From Natronohydrobacter thiooxidans (GTDB lineage: Bacteria > Pseudomonadota > Alphaproteobacteria > Rhodobacterales > Rhodobacteraceae): 64,000 bases of DNA. Shown here one piece after another: positions 9,157 through 18,711 of the stretch. The notes below the pieces were generated by a model that saw nothing but the letters and a program-made list of their open reading frames with translations, searched no databases and was not told where the DNA came from. Location: assembly GCF_001884735.1 (NCBI RefSeq), contig NZ_MJAP01000019.1:1-64000 (forward strand), read 5' to 3'. Position numbers and translations under genes: made by a program. Each line of letters opens with the position of its first letter. The stretch's first letter is position 1.

Positions 9157-10012
9157 CCCGCCTGCGCCGCAGCGCCACGATATTCGACACCACCAGCGCG
9201 GAAATCATGATCGCACCGCCCAGCAGCGTCCAGCGGCCGGGATCTTCCCCCATCACCGCCCAGACCAGCAGCGGCGCGAGTGTGGTTTCCAACAGCAAGA
9301 GCAGCGCCACTTCCGCCGAACTCAGATAGCGCGGCCCCAGCACCAGCAGGCCAGAGGCGAAGGCAATGAAAAACCCGTGCCCCAGAAACAGCGGCCAGAA
9401 TTCCGCAAACGGGGCCAGCACATCGACAAAGGGCAGGATCACCACTGCCCCCCCGATCAGCGCCACCGGCACCGCAGGCAGCATCGAGCGCGCCCGCACC
9501 TGCCGCACACAGGTCAGGGCGGCGGCGAAGAAAAACGCCACCATCAGCGCCACCAGATCGCCGGTCCAATGCGCGCCCGCCTGCTCTTTCGACCCCGACA
9601 GGATCACCCCCAGCCCGAGAAACACCCCCGCCATGGTCCAGACCATGCGCGGCGCAATCGGCTCGCCCAGCCAGATTCGGCTGAAAATCGTCGCGAAAAC
9701 CGGCATCGCGGCCAAAATGAACACCACATTGGCGACACTGGTCAGCGACACGGCGAGCACGAAACCCGGCGCCGACATGCCATAGAGCAGCATATAGCCC
9801 CAGGCAGGCGGTCCCGCGCGCAGCACCTCTGGCACCGCGCCGCGCCCGATCTGCCAGGTCACGAAGCCAAGGATCATCAGCCCTGCAAACAGCCCCCGCC
9901 AAAAGGCGATCACCAGCGCATCGGCCTCGATCAGCCGCACGAACAGGGCATCGGGCACGATGAACAGAACGCCCAGCGCCGTGATCATCAACCCTTTGAG
10001 ATGGTCATTCAT
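9134..10012 (-). CDS. EamA/DMT-family transporter
   Basis: A 292-residue membrane protein with about ten hydrophobic segments arranged as two EamA repeats. Examples are ALGVLFIVPDALFVRLIEAD at the start and LLLLLETTLAPLLVWAVMGE near the end, the latter being the typical EamA E-T-x-x-P helix. Family members export amino acids, nucleosides or other metabolites; the substrate is unknown. The ATG at 10012 (MNDHLKG) was taken because the hydrophobic repeat starts soon after. The last 23 bp overlap the end of irr on the other strand. Confidence 0.85.
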   Translation of the reverse strand: MNDHLKGLMITALGVLFIVPDALFVRLIEADALVIAFWRGLFAGLMILGFVTWQIGRGAVPEVLRAGPPAWGYMLLYGMSAPGFVLAVSLTSVANVVFILAAMPVFATIFSRIWLGEPIAPRMVWTMAGVFLGLGVILSGSKEQAGAHWTGDLVALMVAFFFAAALTCVRQVRARSMLPAVPVALIGGAVVILPFVDVLAPFAEFWPLFLGHGFFIAFASGLLVLGPRYLSSAEVALLLLLETTLAPLLVWAVMGEDPGRWTLLGGAIMISALVVSNIVALRRRRVRSGAGG

Positions 10013-10380
10013 GCGCAACTCCTGAGCGCAGCCGCGCGCCCTGTCAAGCGCCCGCAACATGGTTGCGGGGAAATCACCAACACCCCTGCCCCGCCACAGT
10101 TTTCCAAGGGGGGCGAAGCCAGCGTCGCGCCGTCAGCTTCAGCCCGGAAAACCGCCACCGCAGCGATATTGCCCGCCCGGCAACGCCGGGCAGCGCCCGC
10201 GAATGGCAAGGGCGGGCGGGAGGGCCATGAGCGGGCGCTCCTGACCTTGCGGAAACGCCCGGCGCTGCGGAACATCCCCACCGCCCCGGACGGGCAGCGG
10301 TCCTCGCCGGATGCAATTCCCCTGTTCCCTTTCCCGCGCCAATCTGGGCCTATGGGACGGAATGAACCGAGGGGAGACAC
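10013..10380. other. intergenic region with nested GC-rich inverted repeats
   Basis: No convincing gene in 368 bp between the divergent EamA and LrgA genes. It contains a tight hairpin GCCCGGC-AAC-GCCGGGC at 10175-10191, followed by a larger inverted repeat AGCGCCCGC (10192-10200) and GCGGGCGCT (10231-10239). These look like a structured extragenic repeat, but no second copy was noticed in the window. Confidence 0.4.
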
Positions 10381-10737
10381 ATGATCCACGCCCTGACCCT
10401 GATCCTGGCCTGCCAGCTTGCTGGCGAAACCCTGACCCGCCTCATGGGCTGGCCCGTTCCCGGCCCGGTGCTTGGCATGGCGCTTCTCTTCGCGCTGATG
10501 CTCGCCAGCCCGCGCATCGCGGCACTGGTCATTCCCACAGGCGAAGGCATCCTGCGCCATCTGTCGCTTCTGTTTGTCCCCGCAGGTGTGGGCGTGGTCG
10601 GCCATGTCCAGATGCTCGGCGCGCAGGGCGCGGTACTGATGCTGGCGCTGGTCCTCTCCACTATTCTCGCGCTCGCGGTCGGCGCAGGCGTCTTTGTGGC
10701 GGTCGCCCGCCTGACGAAAGGGCGCAAAGATGCGTGA
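10381..10737 (+). CDS. lrgA: CidA/LrgA-family holin-like membrane protein
   Basis: A 118-residue protein with four hydrophobic segments and the family pattern LACQLAGETLTRLMGWPVPGPVLGM, followed by LSLLFVPAGVGVVGH. LrgA/CidA proteins work with LrgB/CidB in control of murein hydrolase export and, in several bacteria, in pyruvate or short-chain acid transport. GGGGAG lies 6 nt before the ATG. Its last 8 bp overlap the lrgB start, so the two are translationally coupled. Confidence 0.85.
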   Translation: MIHALTLILACQLAGETLTRLMGWPVPGPVLGMALLFALMLASPRIAALVIPTGEGILRHLSLLFVPAGVGVVGHVQMLGAQGAVLMLALVLSTILALAVGAGVFVAVARLTKGRKDA

Positions 10738-11446
10738 TTTCACCGAAATCTGGTCCTATCTTGCGGGCGATCCGCTGATCTGGCTCGCGGCCACGCTCCT
10801 CGCCTATGTGATCGGCGATGCGGCGTCCTCCCGCATGGGGCGCGCGCCCTGGGTCAATCCGGTGCTGATCGCCGTGGTGCTGCTCGGCGCGCTGCTCTAT
10901 CTCTCGGATACCCGCTACGACACTTATTTCGAGGGCGCGCAATTCGTCCATTTCCTGCTTGGCCCGGCCACGGTCGCGCTTGCGATCCCGCTCTGGCACC
11001 AGCGCGCCGCCTTTCGCCGCGCGCTCCTGCCGGTGCTGGCCGCGCTGATCGCCGGATCGCTCACCGCTGTGCTGTCAGCACTGGCCATCGGCCATGCGCT
11101 CGGCCTCTCGCCGCAGCTTCTCGCGACCCTCGCCCCCAAAGGCACCACGGCGCCCGTCGCCATCGGCATCTCTCAGGCGCTCGGCGGTTCGCCCACCCTC
11201 ACCGCCGTTCTGGTCCTGCTGACCGGGATCGTCGGCGCAATCGTCGTCACGCCGCTGATGAATCTCTTGCGCATTCGTGACTGGCGCGCACGCGGCCTCG
11301 CGGTGGGGGTCGCGGCGCATGGCATCGGCACGGCCCGCGCGCTGCAGGTCAACCCGCAGGCCGGGGCCTTCGCGGGCATCGGCATGGCGCTGAACGCGCT
11401 TCTGACTGCGCTGCTCGCCCCCTGGGCGCTGGGGCTGTATTTCTGA
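10730..11446 (+). CDS. lrgB: LrgB/CidB-family membrane protein
   Basis: A 238-residue partner of the upstream LrgA-like protein, with about six or seven transmembrane segments. The family signature is ATLAPKGTTAPVAIGISQAL, and AAHGIGTARALQ near the C-terminus is also typical. It overlaps lrgA by 8 bp. No LytTR-type or other dedicated regulator is next to the pair. After the stop, GCGTTTTTC..GTGAAAAAAGC forms an imperfect inverted repeat of uncertain meaning. Confidence 0.85.
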   Translation: MRDFTEIWSYLAGDPLIWLAATLLAYVIGDAASSRMGRAPWVNPVLIAVVLLGALLYLSDTRYDTYFEGAQFVHFLLGPATVALAIPLWHQRAAFRRALLPVLAALIAGSLTAVLSALAIGHALGLSPQLLATLAPKGTTAPVAIGISQALGGSPTLTAVLVLLTGIVGAIVVTPLMNLLRIRDWRARGLAVGVAAHGIGTARALQVNPQAGAFAGIGMALNALLTALLAPWALGLYF

Positions 11447-11489
11447 AAGCGTTTTTCGTCTGGTGAAAAAAGCGGGGGCGAGTCAGGCC

Positions 11490-11513
11490 AAAAACATGAA
11501 ATGGTTTTTCATG
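11490..11513 (-). terminator. intrinsic terminator of smpB
   Basis: Read on the minus strand: CATGAAA, a 5-nt loop, TTTCATG, then five T. It lies 11 bp after the smpB stop. The stem is short (7 bp) and A/T-rich but is followed directly by the U-tract. Confidence 0.6.
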
Positions 11514-11523
11514 CTTGAAGATC

Positions 11524-11997
11524 CTATCCCATCTCTTTGAGAAGCCTGCGTTTTTGCTTGTCCCAATCGCGTTTGGCCTCTGTCGCGCGTTTGTCGGCCA
11601 GTTTCTTGCCTTTGGCGACCCCGATCTTCAGCTTCACCAATCCACGATGGTTAAAATACATCACCATGGGCACCAGAGTCATGCCGTCCTTGGCCGTTGC
11701 CGCCCAGAGCCGGGCCATTTCCCGCTTGGAAACCAACAGTTTGCGGCGGCGGCGCTCGTCATGGCCAAAGGTCTTGGCCTGCGCATAGGGAGCGATATAG
11801 CTGTTAACCAGCCACAATTCGCCATCCTCGACCGTGGCATAGCTTTCCGCGATCTGTGACTGCCCCGCCCGCAGCGACTTAACCTCTGATCCCATAAGCA
11901 TAATTCCGCATTCGAGATCACTCTCGATTGCATAATCATACCGCGCCCGGCGGTTCTCGGCGATGATACGGTAATTGGGGTCAGATTTCTGTGCCAT
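11524..11997 (-). CDS. smpB: SsrA-binding protein
   Basis: Binds tmRNA and delivers it to stalled ribosomes in trans-translation. The 157-residue chain shows [17 protein letters not shown], the [13 protein letters not shown] strand, [17 protein letters not shown] and the basic C-terminal tail [16 protein letters not shown] that enters the ribosome. The ATG at 11997 (MAQKSDPNY) is the family start. tmRNA (ssrA) itself was not seen in the window. It is 32 bp downstream of the NYN gene on the same strand. Confidence 0.96.
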   Translation of the reverse strand: MAQKSDPNYRIIAENRRARYDYAIESDLECGIMLMGSEVKSLRAGQSQIAESYATVEDGELWLVNSYIAPYAQAKTFGHDERRRRKLLVSKREMARLWAATAKDGMTLVPMVMYFNHRGLVKLKIGVAKGKKLADKRATEAKRDWDKQKRRLLKEMG

Positions 11998-12029
11998 CGC
12001 AACCAGATAAGGGCCCTTTCGCCCTCTGT

Positions 12030-12737
12030 CTAGGGTTTCAGCCGCACCTGCATCGCATTGCCCGAGGATTTGCGCAGCTCGAACACCCCGGCTTTGGCGA
12101 TCAGTTCGCTCAGTTTCGCGCAGCCATAATTGCGCGCGTCGAAATCCGGGTTGGCCGCGACGATGAACTGCCCAAGCTGCCCCAGCGAGAACCATTCTTC
12201 ATCTTTATCAATGGCTTGCATGGCCGCCTTGACCAGAGGCACCGCCTTGGACGCGGGCGCTTTGCGCCCCTTGGCGGCGGTTTCGGGCTCGGTTTCGGGC
12301 AGGATATTCTCGACGAAGATGAATCGTTTGCAGGCCTTGCGAAACGCCTCGGGCGTCTTTTGCTGGCCGATTCCATAGACATCCAGCCCCTGTTCGCGGA
12401 TCCGCGACGCCAGCCGGGTGAAATCGCTGTCGGAACTGATCAGCACAAACCCGTCGAACCGGCCCGAATGCAGCAGGTCCATCGCGTCGATCACAAGGGC
12501 TATGTCACTGGAATTCTTGCCAATTGTGTTCGCGGGTTGGTGATGCGGGACCAGTGCCAGCGTCGGCAATTTGTCCTGCCAGCCCGACATCTGGGACCGC
12601 GAGAAATCCCCGTAAATGCGGCGCACGCTGGCTTCACCAAGCGACGCAATCTCCTCGAAAATCGCCTCGGCCCATTTCGGCGAGGAATTATCCGCATCAA
12701 TCAGGACAGCCAGCAGCGGTATCCCTGCGCGCGCCAT
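12030..12737 (-). CDS. NYN (PIN-like) nuclease-fold protein with C-terminal OST-HTH/LOTUS domain
   Basis: A 235-residue protein. The first half is an NYN domain of the LabA/DUF88 type: [12 protein letters not shown] with the first acidic cluster, [15 protein letters not shown] and [14 protein letters not shown] with further conserved aspartates, then [16 protein letters not shown]. The C-terminal half (about residues 160-235) resembles an OST-HTH/LOTUS RNA-binding domain ([24 protein letters not shown]). Metal-dependent RNA cleavage or RNA recognition is inferred from the family, not shown. It sits between a GNAT and smpB on the same strand, a suggestive but unproven link with RNA quality control. 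Confidence 0.85.
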   Translation of the reverse strand: MARAGIPLLAVLIDADNSSPKWAEAIFEEIASLGEASVRRIYGDFSRSQMSGWQDKLPTLALVPHHQPANTIGKNSSDIALVIDAMDLLHSGRFDGFVLISSDSDFTRLASRIREQGLDVYGIGQQKTPEAFRKACKRFIFVENILPETEPETAAKGRKAPASKAVPLVKAAMQAIDKDEEWFSLGQLGQFIVAANPDFDARNYGCAKLSELIAKAGVFELRKSSGNAMQVRLKP

Positions 12738-12764
12738 GGTAACTCTCCGTTTTTCAAGAGCTTG

Positions 12765-13262
12765 TCACAGATGGCGGTACATGACCAGAGCATCGACAAA
12801 GCCTTGATCCGGATGACGAAATGCGCCGGGCAGTCGCCCGACGATGTCGAACCCATTGGCCTGCCAGAGCGCCACAGCACGGGTATTGGTCGCGACCACG
12901 AAATTGAACTGCATCGCCCGAAACCCCCGGCTGCGGGCTTCAGTCAAGGCATGATCCAGCAACAAACGCGCCACCCCCCGCCCCCGCGCATCGGGCGCGG
13001 TGACAAAACCGCAATTGCAGACATGCGCGCCGCCGCCCTGCTGGTTGGGGCAGATATAGTAGCTGCCCAGGGATTGCACCCCATCATCCAGCATAAACGC
13101 GCGATGCGTGCCGCCCCGCCACCAGTTCAGCGCATCCGCGCGGCTGATGGCAGGGTCCAGCGCATAACTGTCGCCCGCGCGAAAAACCGGCTCCAGCATC
13201 GCCCAGAGCCGGTCGTCATCCGCCGCTGTCACAGGGCGGATCAGCAGGTTCGGGTCGTTCAA
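12765..13262 (-). CDS. GNAT-family N-acetyltransferase
   Basis: A 165-residue GNAT enzyme, with the acetyl-CoA-binding motif A visible as [20 protein letters not shown] (R/Q-x-x-G-x-G/A type) and a following [17 protein letters not shown] motif B. The acceptor is unknown. Its start overlaps the stop of the formaldehyde dehydrogenase gene by 4 bp (ATGA), indicating one operon and translational coupling. Confidence 0.85.
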   Translation of the reverse strand: MNDPNLLIRPVTAADDDRLWAMLEPVFRAGDSYALDPAISRADALNWWRGGTHRAFMLDDGVQSLGSYYICPNQQGGGAHVCNCGFVTAPDARGRGVARLLLDHALTEARSRGFRAMQFNFVVATNTRAVALWQANGFDIVGRLPGAFRHPDQGFVDALVMYRHL

Positions 13263-14386
13263 AATTCGACCACCGCCCGGATCGATTTACCTTCATGCAT
13301 CAGGTCAAACCCCTCGTTGATCTGATCGAGGCTCAGTTTATGCGTGATCATCGAATCGATCTCGATCTTGCCATTCATGTACCAGTCCACGAATTTCGGC
13401 ACATCCGTCCGCCCCTTCGCGCCGCCGAACGCCGTGCCTTTCCAGACCCGGCCGGTCACAAGCTGGAACGGCCGCGTCGAGATTTCAGCCCCGGCAGGCG
13501 CCACACCGATGATCACCGAAACGCCCCAGCCGCGATGCGAACATTCCAGCGCGTCACGCATGACTTTCACATTCCCGGTGGCGTCAAAGGAATAATCCAC
13601 GCCCCCGATCTGATCATCGCCGCGCTTGGTCAGATTGACGATTTCCTGCACCGTATTCTCGACCTTCGAGGGGTTCACGAAATGCGTCATCCCGAATTTG
13701 CGCGCCATTTCGGCCTTCGAGTCATTCAGATCGACCCCGATGATCATATCCGCCCCGGCCATGCGCAGGCCCTGAATGACATTGAGGCCAATCCCGCCGA
13801 GGCCAAAGACCGCCGCAGTCGATCCGATCTCGACGCCTGCGGTATTGATGACCGCACCGATCCCCGTGGTAACACCGCAGCCGATATAGCAGATCTTGTC
13901 GAAAGGCGCGTCCTCGCGCACCTTGGCCAGCGCGATCTCGGGCATGACCGTGTGATTGGCGAAGGTCGAGCAACCCATATAGTGATAGATCGGCGTCCCA
14001 TCGAGCATGGAAAACCGCGTGGTGCCATCGGGCATCAGCCCCTGGCCTTGGGTGTTGCGGATCGCGGTGCAGAGATTGGTTTTCCCTGACCGGCAGGAAT
14101 AGCATTCGCGGCATTCGGGCGTATAGAGCGGGATCACATGATCGCCGGGTTTCAGGGTGGTCACGCCTTCGCCCACCTCGATCACCACGCCCGCGCCTTC
14201 ATGCCCGAGGATGCAGGGAAACAGCCCCTCCGGGTCCGCACCCGAGCGGGTGAATTCATCCGTATGGCAGATGCCGGTGGCCTTGATCTCGACCAGAACC
14301 TCGCCCGCTTTCGGGCCTTCAAGGTTCACTTCCATGATCTCAAGGGGTTTTCCAGCCTCTAAGGCGACGGCGGCACGGGTGCGCAT
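13259..14386 (-). CDS. frmA: S-(hydroxymethyl)glutathione dehydrogenase / class III alcohol dehydrogenase
   Basis: Oxidises S-hydroxymethylglutathione (formaldehyde adduct) with NAD, and can act as GSNO reductase. The 375-residue length fits. Zinc-binding residues are visible in [10 protein letters not shown], the GHEGAG motif, and the structural zinc loop [18 protein letters not shown]. The cofactor motif is [20 protein letters not shown]. The ATG at 14386 (MRTRAAVAL) is the family start; an in-frame upstream start at 14452 is rejected. S-formylglutathione hydrolase is not adjacent; instead a GNAT follows with a 4-bp overlap. Confidence 0.95.
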   Translation of the reverse strand: MRTRAAVALEAGKPLEIMEVNLEGPKAGEVLVEIKATGICHTDEFTRSGADPEGLFPCILGHEGAGVVIEVGEGVTTLKPGDHVIPLYTPECRECYSCRSGKTNLCTAIRNTQGQGLMPDGTTRFSMLDGTPIYHYMGCSTFANHTVMPEIALAKVREDAPFDKICYIGCGVTTGIGAVINTAGVEIGSTAAVFGLGGIGLNVIQGLRMAGADMIIGVDLNDSKAEMARKFGMTHFVNPSKVENTVQEIVNLTKRGDDQIGGVDYSFDATGNVKVMRDALECSHRGWGVSVIIGVAPAGAEISTRPFQLVTGRVWKGTAFGGAKGRTDVPKFVDWYMNGKIEIDSMITHKLSLDQINEGFDLMHEGKSIRAVVEF

Positions 14387-14528
14387 GAGTTTGTCCTTCC
14401 TGTTATGCTTTGGCCCAAGATTGCGCAGCGCCCTAGGAATGTGCAAGTGCAACTGCGACCTGCCAGACCAGAAAAGCGCCCCGGCGTCGCGGCTTGATTT
14501 TCTGCGCGAAGCATCTCACACTTGGCCG

Positions 14529-14864
14529 ATGAACATGCAAAGCCCTCCGCGCAGCATCGAGAGCCGGATCAGTTTCGACCGGCGCGAGCTGGGTGTGATC
14601 CTGTCGCTTTACGGGCGCATGGTGGCCGCAGGCGAGTGGCGCGATTACGGAATTTCCTGTCTGCGCGATGCCGCCATCTTCTCGGTCTTCCGGCGCACGG
14701 CGGAGAACCCGCTTTACCGCATCGAGAAGCACCCGCATCTGCGGAACCGGCAGGGCATGTATGTGGTGATCGGCATGGACGGGCAGATCCTCAAGCGCGG
14801 CCATGATCTGGCACAGGTGCTGAAAGTCCTCGAACGCAGGCTTTTGCGCGTCATCACACCATAA
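14529..14864 (+). CDS. DUF2794 domain protein
   Basis: A 111-residue protein recognised as DUF2794, an alphaproteobacterial family of unknown function. Typical segments are ISFDRRELGVILSLYGRMV, DAAIFSVFRRTAENPLYRIE and QGMYVVIGMDGQILKRG. No catalytic motif or membrane segment is visible. It is divergent from frmA. The ATG at 14529 is followed by a second in-frame ATG at 14535. Confidence 0.8.
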   Translation: MNMQSPPRSIESRISFDRRELGVILSLYGRMVAAGEWRDYGISCLRDAAIFSVFRRTAENPLYRIEKHPHLRNRQGMYVVIGMDGQILKRGHDLAQVLKVLERRLLRVITP

Positions 14865-15066
14865 GGGATTTACAGGCGCCTGCAGAGTTGCTACGCGGCG
14901 CGCATGACTGGTCTGAGCACCCTTTTCTCTGCCCTGCGACGCCGCACCCGACGCGGCTGATCGCGCCTGCGCGCCAGTCCTGCCTGCCCCCTCACACAGC
15001 AATCTTGCGTTGACTTGGCCGCATCGCTTTGGCAGGTCAGTGCTTTCCGCAAACGGGATGATCCTG

Positions 15067-16242
15067 ATGACAGTGCCTTTTCCTGCCCTTCTGCCCACCT
15101 ATAACCGCACGCCCCTGCGTTTCGCACGCGGCGAAGGGTCATGGCTGATCGAAGAGAACGGCACGCGCTATCTCGACCTGACTTCGGGGATCGCGGTGAA
15201 TGCGCTGGGCCATGCTCATCCCGCGCTGATCGAGACCCTGACCGAACAGGCGCAGGCGCTGTGGCATGTCTCGAACCTTTATCAGATCCCCGCGCAGGAG
15301 AAGCTGGCCGAGGCGCTGGTCGCCGAGACCTTTGCCGATACGGCGTTTTTCACCAATTCCGGGACGGAAGCGGCGGAACTCGCGCTCAAGATGGTGCGCA
15401 AGTACTGGTATGAGAAGGGCGCGGACCGCCCCACCATCCTGAGTTTCGAGGGCGCGTTTCATGGCCGCTCGACCGGCGCGATTGCCGCCGCCGGGTCCGA
15501 GAAGATGACCAAGGGCTTCGGCCCGCTGATGCCGGGCTTCAAGCTGCTGCCCTGGGGCGATCACGACGCGCTGCGCGCGGCGCTGGATGAAACGGTCGCG
15601 GCAGTGATGATCGAACCCATACAGGGCGAGGGCGGGATCCGGCCCGTGCCGGATCAGTGCCTGAAGGGGCTGCGCGATCTCTGCGATCAGACCGGCGCGC
15701 TCCTGGTCCTTGATGAAGTGCAATGCGGCATGGGGCGCACGGGGCGGCTGTTCGCGCATGAATGGGCGGGGATCACGCCCGATATCATGATGGTCGCCAA
15801 GGGCATCGGCGGGGGCTTTCCGCTGGGGGCTGTGCTGGCGACCGCCGCTGCCGCCTCGGCCATGACCCTGGGCACGCATGGCTCGACCTATGGCGGCAAC
15901 CCGCTGGGCTGCGCGATCGGGGCCAAGGTGCTGGAGATCGTCACGGCGGACGGCTTCCTCGATGAGGTCAACCGCAAATCCGCTTTCCTACGCCAGAAGC
16001 TGGAAGGGCTGGTCGCCAGCCATCCCGATATTCTGGAAGAGGTGCGCGGCGCGGGCCTGCTGATGGGGCTGAAATGCCGCGTGACCAATACCGATCTGGT
16101 GCGGGCCGCGCAGGAGGCGCATCTGCTGACCGTGCCTGCAGCCGATAATGTCATCCGCCTGTTGCCGCCCCTGACCATCTCGGAAGACGAGATCGCCGAG
16201 GCCGTCGACCGCCTCGACCGGGCAGCCAAAACCCTCTCCTGA
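15067..16242 (+). CDS. argD: acetylornithine aminotransferase
   Basis: PLP-dependent class III aminotransferase converting N-acetylglutamate 5-semialdehyde to N-acetylornithine in arginine synthesis; many members also serve the succinyl-diaminopimelate step. Landmarks are [37 protein letters not shown] and the PLP lysine in [15 protein letters not shown] (about residue 245). The start was set at the ATG at 15067 ([14 protein letters not shown]); 15058 (MILM) is an alternative. It is upstream of argF with one extragenic repeat between, so the two probably form one unit. Confidence 0.92.
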   Translation: MTVPFPALLPTYNRTPLRFARGEGSWLIEENGTRYLDLTSGIAVNALGHAHPALIETLTEQAQALWHVSNLYQIPAQEKLAEALVAETFADTAFFTNSGTEAAELALKMVRKYWYEKGADRPTILSFEGAFHGRSTGAIAAAGSEKMTKGFGPLMPGFKLLPWGDHDALRAALDETVAAVMIEPIQGEGGIRPVPDQCLKGLRDLCDQTGALLVLDEVQCGMGRTGRLFAHEWAGITPDIMMVAKGIGGGFPLGAVLATAAAASAMTLGTHGSTYGGNPLGCAIGAKVLEIVTADGFLDEVNRKSAFLRQKLEGLVASHPDILEEVRGAGLLMGLKCRVTNTDLVRAAQEAHLLTVPAADNVIRLLPPLTISEDEIAEAVDRLDRAAKTLS

Positions 16243-16300
16243 TTTTCTTGCTCCAAATACTCCGGGAGCGCGAGGGCAGCGCCCTCGCACCCCTCGCCAA
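16242..16300 (+). repeat. extragenic repeat copy with hairpin between argD and argF
   Basis: Starts right after the argD stop: ATTTTCTTGCTCCAAATACTC, then a hairpin GCGAGGGC-AGC-GCCCTCGC. This is one of five copies of the head sequence in the window; the hairpin half may attenuate or stabilise the argD-argF transcript. Confidence 0.65.
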
Positions 16301-16315
16301 AGAAAGCCACCAGCC

Positions 16316-17242
16316 ATGCCGCATTTTCTGGATATCCACACCACTGACAAGCCTGCGCTGCGCGGGATGATCGATCAGGCCCGCGCCATGAAAGAGGCGC
16401 GCAATGGTCTGCCCAAGGCCACGCCGGATGCCGACCAGCCCTTGCGCAACCACATGGTCGCGCTGATCTTCGAGAAACCCTCGACCCGCACCCGCGTCAG
16501 TTTCGATGTCGGCGTGCGCCAGATGGGCGGGCAGACCATGGTGCTCTCGGGCAAGGAAATGCAGCTTGGCCATGGCGAGACCATTGCCGACACCGCCCGC
16601 GTGCTGTCGCGCTATGTCGATCTGATCATGATCCGCACATTCGAGGAAACCGTGCTGCAGGAACTGGCCGAATATGCATCCGTGCCGGTCATCAACGGGC
16701 TGACGAACCGCACCCATCCCTGTCAGATCATGGCCGATATCCTGACCTATGAGGAGCATCGCGGCCCGATCAAAGGGCGCAAGGTGGTCTGGTCGGGCGA
16801 TGGCAATAATGTCTGCGCCTCTTTCCTGCATGCGGCGGGGCAGTTCGGGTTCGATCTGACCTTCACCGGCCCCGAGGCTTTGGACCCTGACCCGGAATTC
16901 GTGGCGCTGGCCCGCGCCGAGGGGGCGAAGATCGAGATCATCCGCGACCCGGTCGAGGCGGTCGCGGGGGCTGATCTGGTGGTGACCGATACCTGGGTCA
17001 GCATGCATGACAGCCAGTCCAATCGCGAGCGCCGCCACAACCTGTTGCGCGCCTATCAGGTCAATGACGCGCTGATGGCGCAGGCCAAGCCTGACGCGCT
17101 GTTCATGCATTGCCTGCCCGCGCATCGCGAGGAGGAAGTCACCAATGCAGTGATGGACGGCCCGCAATCGGTGGTGTTCGACGAGGCCGAGAACCGGCTT
17201 CACGCGCAGAAAGCGGTGATGCGCTACTGTCTGGGGCTGTAA
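16316..17242 (+). CDS. argF: ornithine carbamoyltransferase
   Basis: Transfers carbamoyl phosphate to ornithine to form citrulline. The 308-residue chain has the carbamoyl-phosphate site [12 protein letters not shown], the HPCQIMAD motif, and the ornithine-binding HCLPAHR loop near the end. It follows argD by 73 bp. A strong terminator directly follows. Confidence 0.97.
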   Translation: MPHFLDIHTTDKPALRGMIDQARAMKEARNGLPKATPDADQPLRNHMVALIFEKPSTRTRVSFDVGVRQMGGQTMVLSGKEMQLGHGETIADTARVLSRYVDLIMIRTFEETVLQELAEYASVPVINGLTNRTHPCQIMADILTYEEHRGPIKGRKVVWSGDGNNVCASFLHAAGQFGFDLTFTGPEALDPDPEFVALARAEGAKIEIIRDPVEAVAGADLVVTDTWVSMHDSQSNRERRHNLLRAYQVNDALMAQAKPDALFMHCLPAHREEEVTNAVMDGPQSVVFDEAENRLHAQKAVMRYCLGL

Positions 17243-17248
17243 GACAGC

Positions 17249-17275
17249 AAAGGCCGCGCGGATTGCGCGGCCTTT
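17249..17275. terminator. bidirectional intrinsic terminator
   Basis: A perfect 11-bp stem, AAAGGCCGCGC and GCGCGGCCTTT, with a 5-nt loop. The A-rich 5' and T-rich 3' ends of the stem suit termination of both argF (plus) and the convergent membrane-protein gene (minus). Confidence 0.85.
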
Positions 17276-17294
17276 GTGCTCTTTTGTGGCGGGG

Positions 17295-18506
17295 TTACTC
17301 TGCCGGAACCGCCTCGGGGGTTTTGGCAGCGCCGAAATGGCGGCGGTTCAGCTGCCAGACCAGCCAGATCATTGCGGCCTGTGACAGGAGCGCCACGGCC
17401 GTCAGCGCCCAGTAGGTAGCGCCGAATTTCGCGATCAGACCGGCATCGACCAGCCCCTTGTTGACGAAGAAATGCATCAGCACCGCGAAACCGACACCGG
17501 GGCAGACCAGCGCGTAGGAGCCGGGCGAGGTCTCGCGACCGAAGATGAAGCGTCTGGCATAGCCCTGACGGATCAGCACCAGCCCGGCGAAGATCAGGAA
17601 GATCACCTGCACCGACAGGAATTTGGTCAGCAAGACCAGCGTTTCCCCGGCGACGGCGCTGCCGCCGAAATGCTCGTGCAGACCATGGTTCTGGCGCAGG
17701 CTCAGGATGCCCAGAACCGCGAGCAGCGGCACGATGATCGAGAGCGTCGGCGCGGTTTCGGGGTTGGCGCCGTTTTCCATCATCGAGCGGATGCCGAGGA
17801 TCATGGCGACGACCGCGATCAGGCTCGATACCATCAGGAAGAAGGTCGAGAAGACCAGCCCGAGGCCCGAAAGCGCGGGCATAGTACTGAGGGCTGCAGG
17901 GGCAGCGAGGCCGACCCCCACCATGGCGAAGGCGAAGGCGGGCAGGATCTGGCCGAAATTGTTATTGGCCGCGCAGTTGAAACCGCCCTCCGTCAGCACC
18001 CGGCCCAGAAAGCCACCATAGAGCCTGAAACCATAGGCGCCGATCGCAAGGAAGGTGATCATGGCCAGCGGGAACAGGTATTCGACGATGGACCACAGCC
18101 CCGGCACAAAGACCATGCCAAGGATGAAAAGCACATTCACCGACATGGCCAGCGCCAGCGGCATGGCCATGACCTGACTCTGGGCATTGGTTTTCGAGAA
18201 GGCGGCGAAGCTTTCGGTTTTCGCCCAGACTGAGAAGCGGCGCAGGTTCCAGACCAGAAGTTTCAGGTTCAGGAAGGAGAAGATGGCAATCCCCGCCATC
18301 GCGACGAGAATCATGCCCTGGGTGAGTGTGCCGCCGGTGGCGAAGGCGGCGGTGATATCCTCGAAAACCGGGACGGTCTTGCCGGGATGCGGGATCCAGT
18401 GCATCAGCCACATGAAGAATGTAACCGCAAGCCCCCCTGCCCCGAGCGAGGCGAGGAAGTAGAGCGGCGAATAGCTGTCCGATGGGCGCTTAACGTGATC
18501 TGTCAT
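17295..18506 (-). CDS. polytopic membrane protein, possibly TsoY/SLAC1-TehA-like
   Basis: A 403-residue integral membrane protein with about ten hydrophobic segments and short loops. The N-terminal SPLYFLASLGAGGLAVTFFM and the mid-chain GGFNCAANNNFGQILP are the most distinctive. From memory it resembles the family annotated as TsoY (seleno)protein, whose overall plan recalls SLAC1/TehA-type channels; I cannot verify this. No Sec codon is needed: the cysteine in NCAANNN is TGC-encoded. The ATG at 18506 has GGAG 9 nt upstream; that GGAG lies inside an apparent earlier in-frame ATG, so the shorter start was used. A perfect palindrome lies in its upstream region. Confidence 0.6.
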   Translation of the reverse strand: MTDHVKRPSDSYSPLYFLASLGAGGLAVTFFMWLMHWIPHPGKTVPVFEDITAAFATGGTLTQGMILVAMAGIAIFSFLNLKLLVWNLRRFSVWAKTESFAAFSKTNAQSQVMAMPLALAMSVNVLFILGMVFVPGLWSIVEYLFPLAMITFLAIGAYGFRLYGGFLGRVLTEGGFNCAANNNFGQILPAFAFAMVGVGLAAPAALSTMPALSGLGLVFSTFFLMVSSLIAVVAMILGIRSMMENGANPETAPTLSIIVPLLAVLGILSLRQNHGLHEHFGGSAVAGETLVLLTKFLSVQVIFLIFAGLVLIRQGYARRFIFGRETSPGSYALVCPGVGFAVLMHFFVNKGLVDAGLIAKFGATYWALTAVALLSQAAMIWLVWQLNRRHFGAAKTPEAVPAE

Positions 18507-18546
18507 GGCGCGGGCTCCTTTCATATTTATGTTTTTGAATATGTCT

Positions 18547-18560
18547 ATGTGAGTTCACAT
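18547..18560. promoter_or_regulatory. candidate operator palindrome upstream of the membrane-protein gene
   Basis: ATGTGA-GT-TCACAT, two 6-bp inverted arms, 41 bp before the minus-strand start at 18506. The size suits a dimeric winged-helix repressor (for example ArsR type); no regulator gene is adjacent. Confidence 0.35.
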
Positions 18561-18711
18561 TACACTGTGGCAGGGTGTCGCATGGCGCGAGGCGCAATGC
18601 TAAATCTGGTAGGATACCGCGCACAGCCCGCAATATGGGCCAAATGCGCTTGACTTGGCCCCGGAATGCACAGACACTCCTGCCCCAGTATCCACTCGGG
18701 TTTTCTCGCGC

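Noticed and set aside
10381-11446. LrgA/LrgB pair as a phage holin/lysis cassette
   Set aside because: No other phage genes are nearby, and both proteins match the chromosomal LrgA/LrgB families.
17990-18010. Selenocysteine in the membrane protein
   Set aside because: The relevant position is an ordinary TGC cysteine codon, and no in-frame TGA occurs in the gene.
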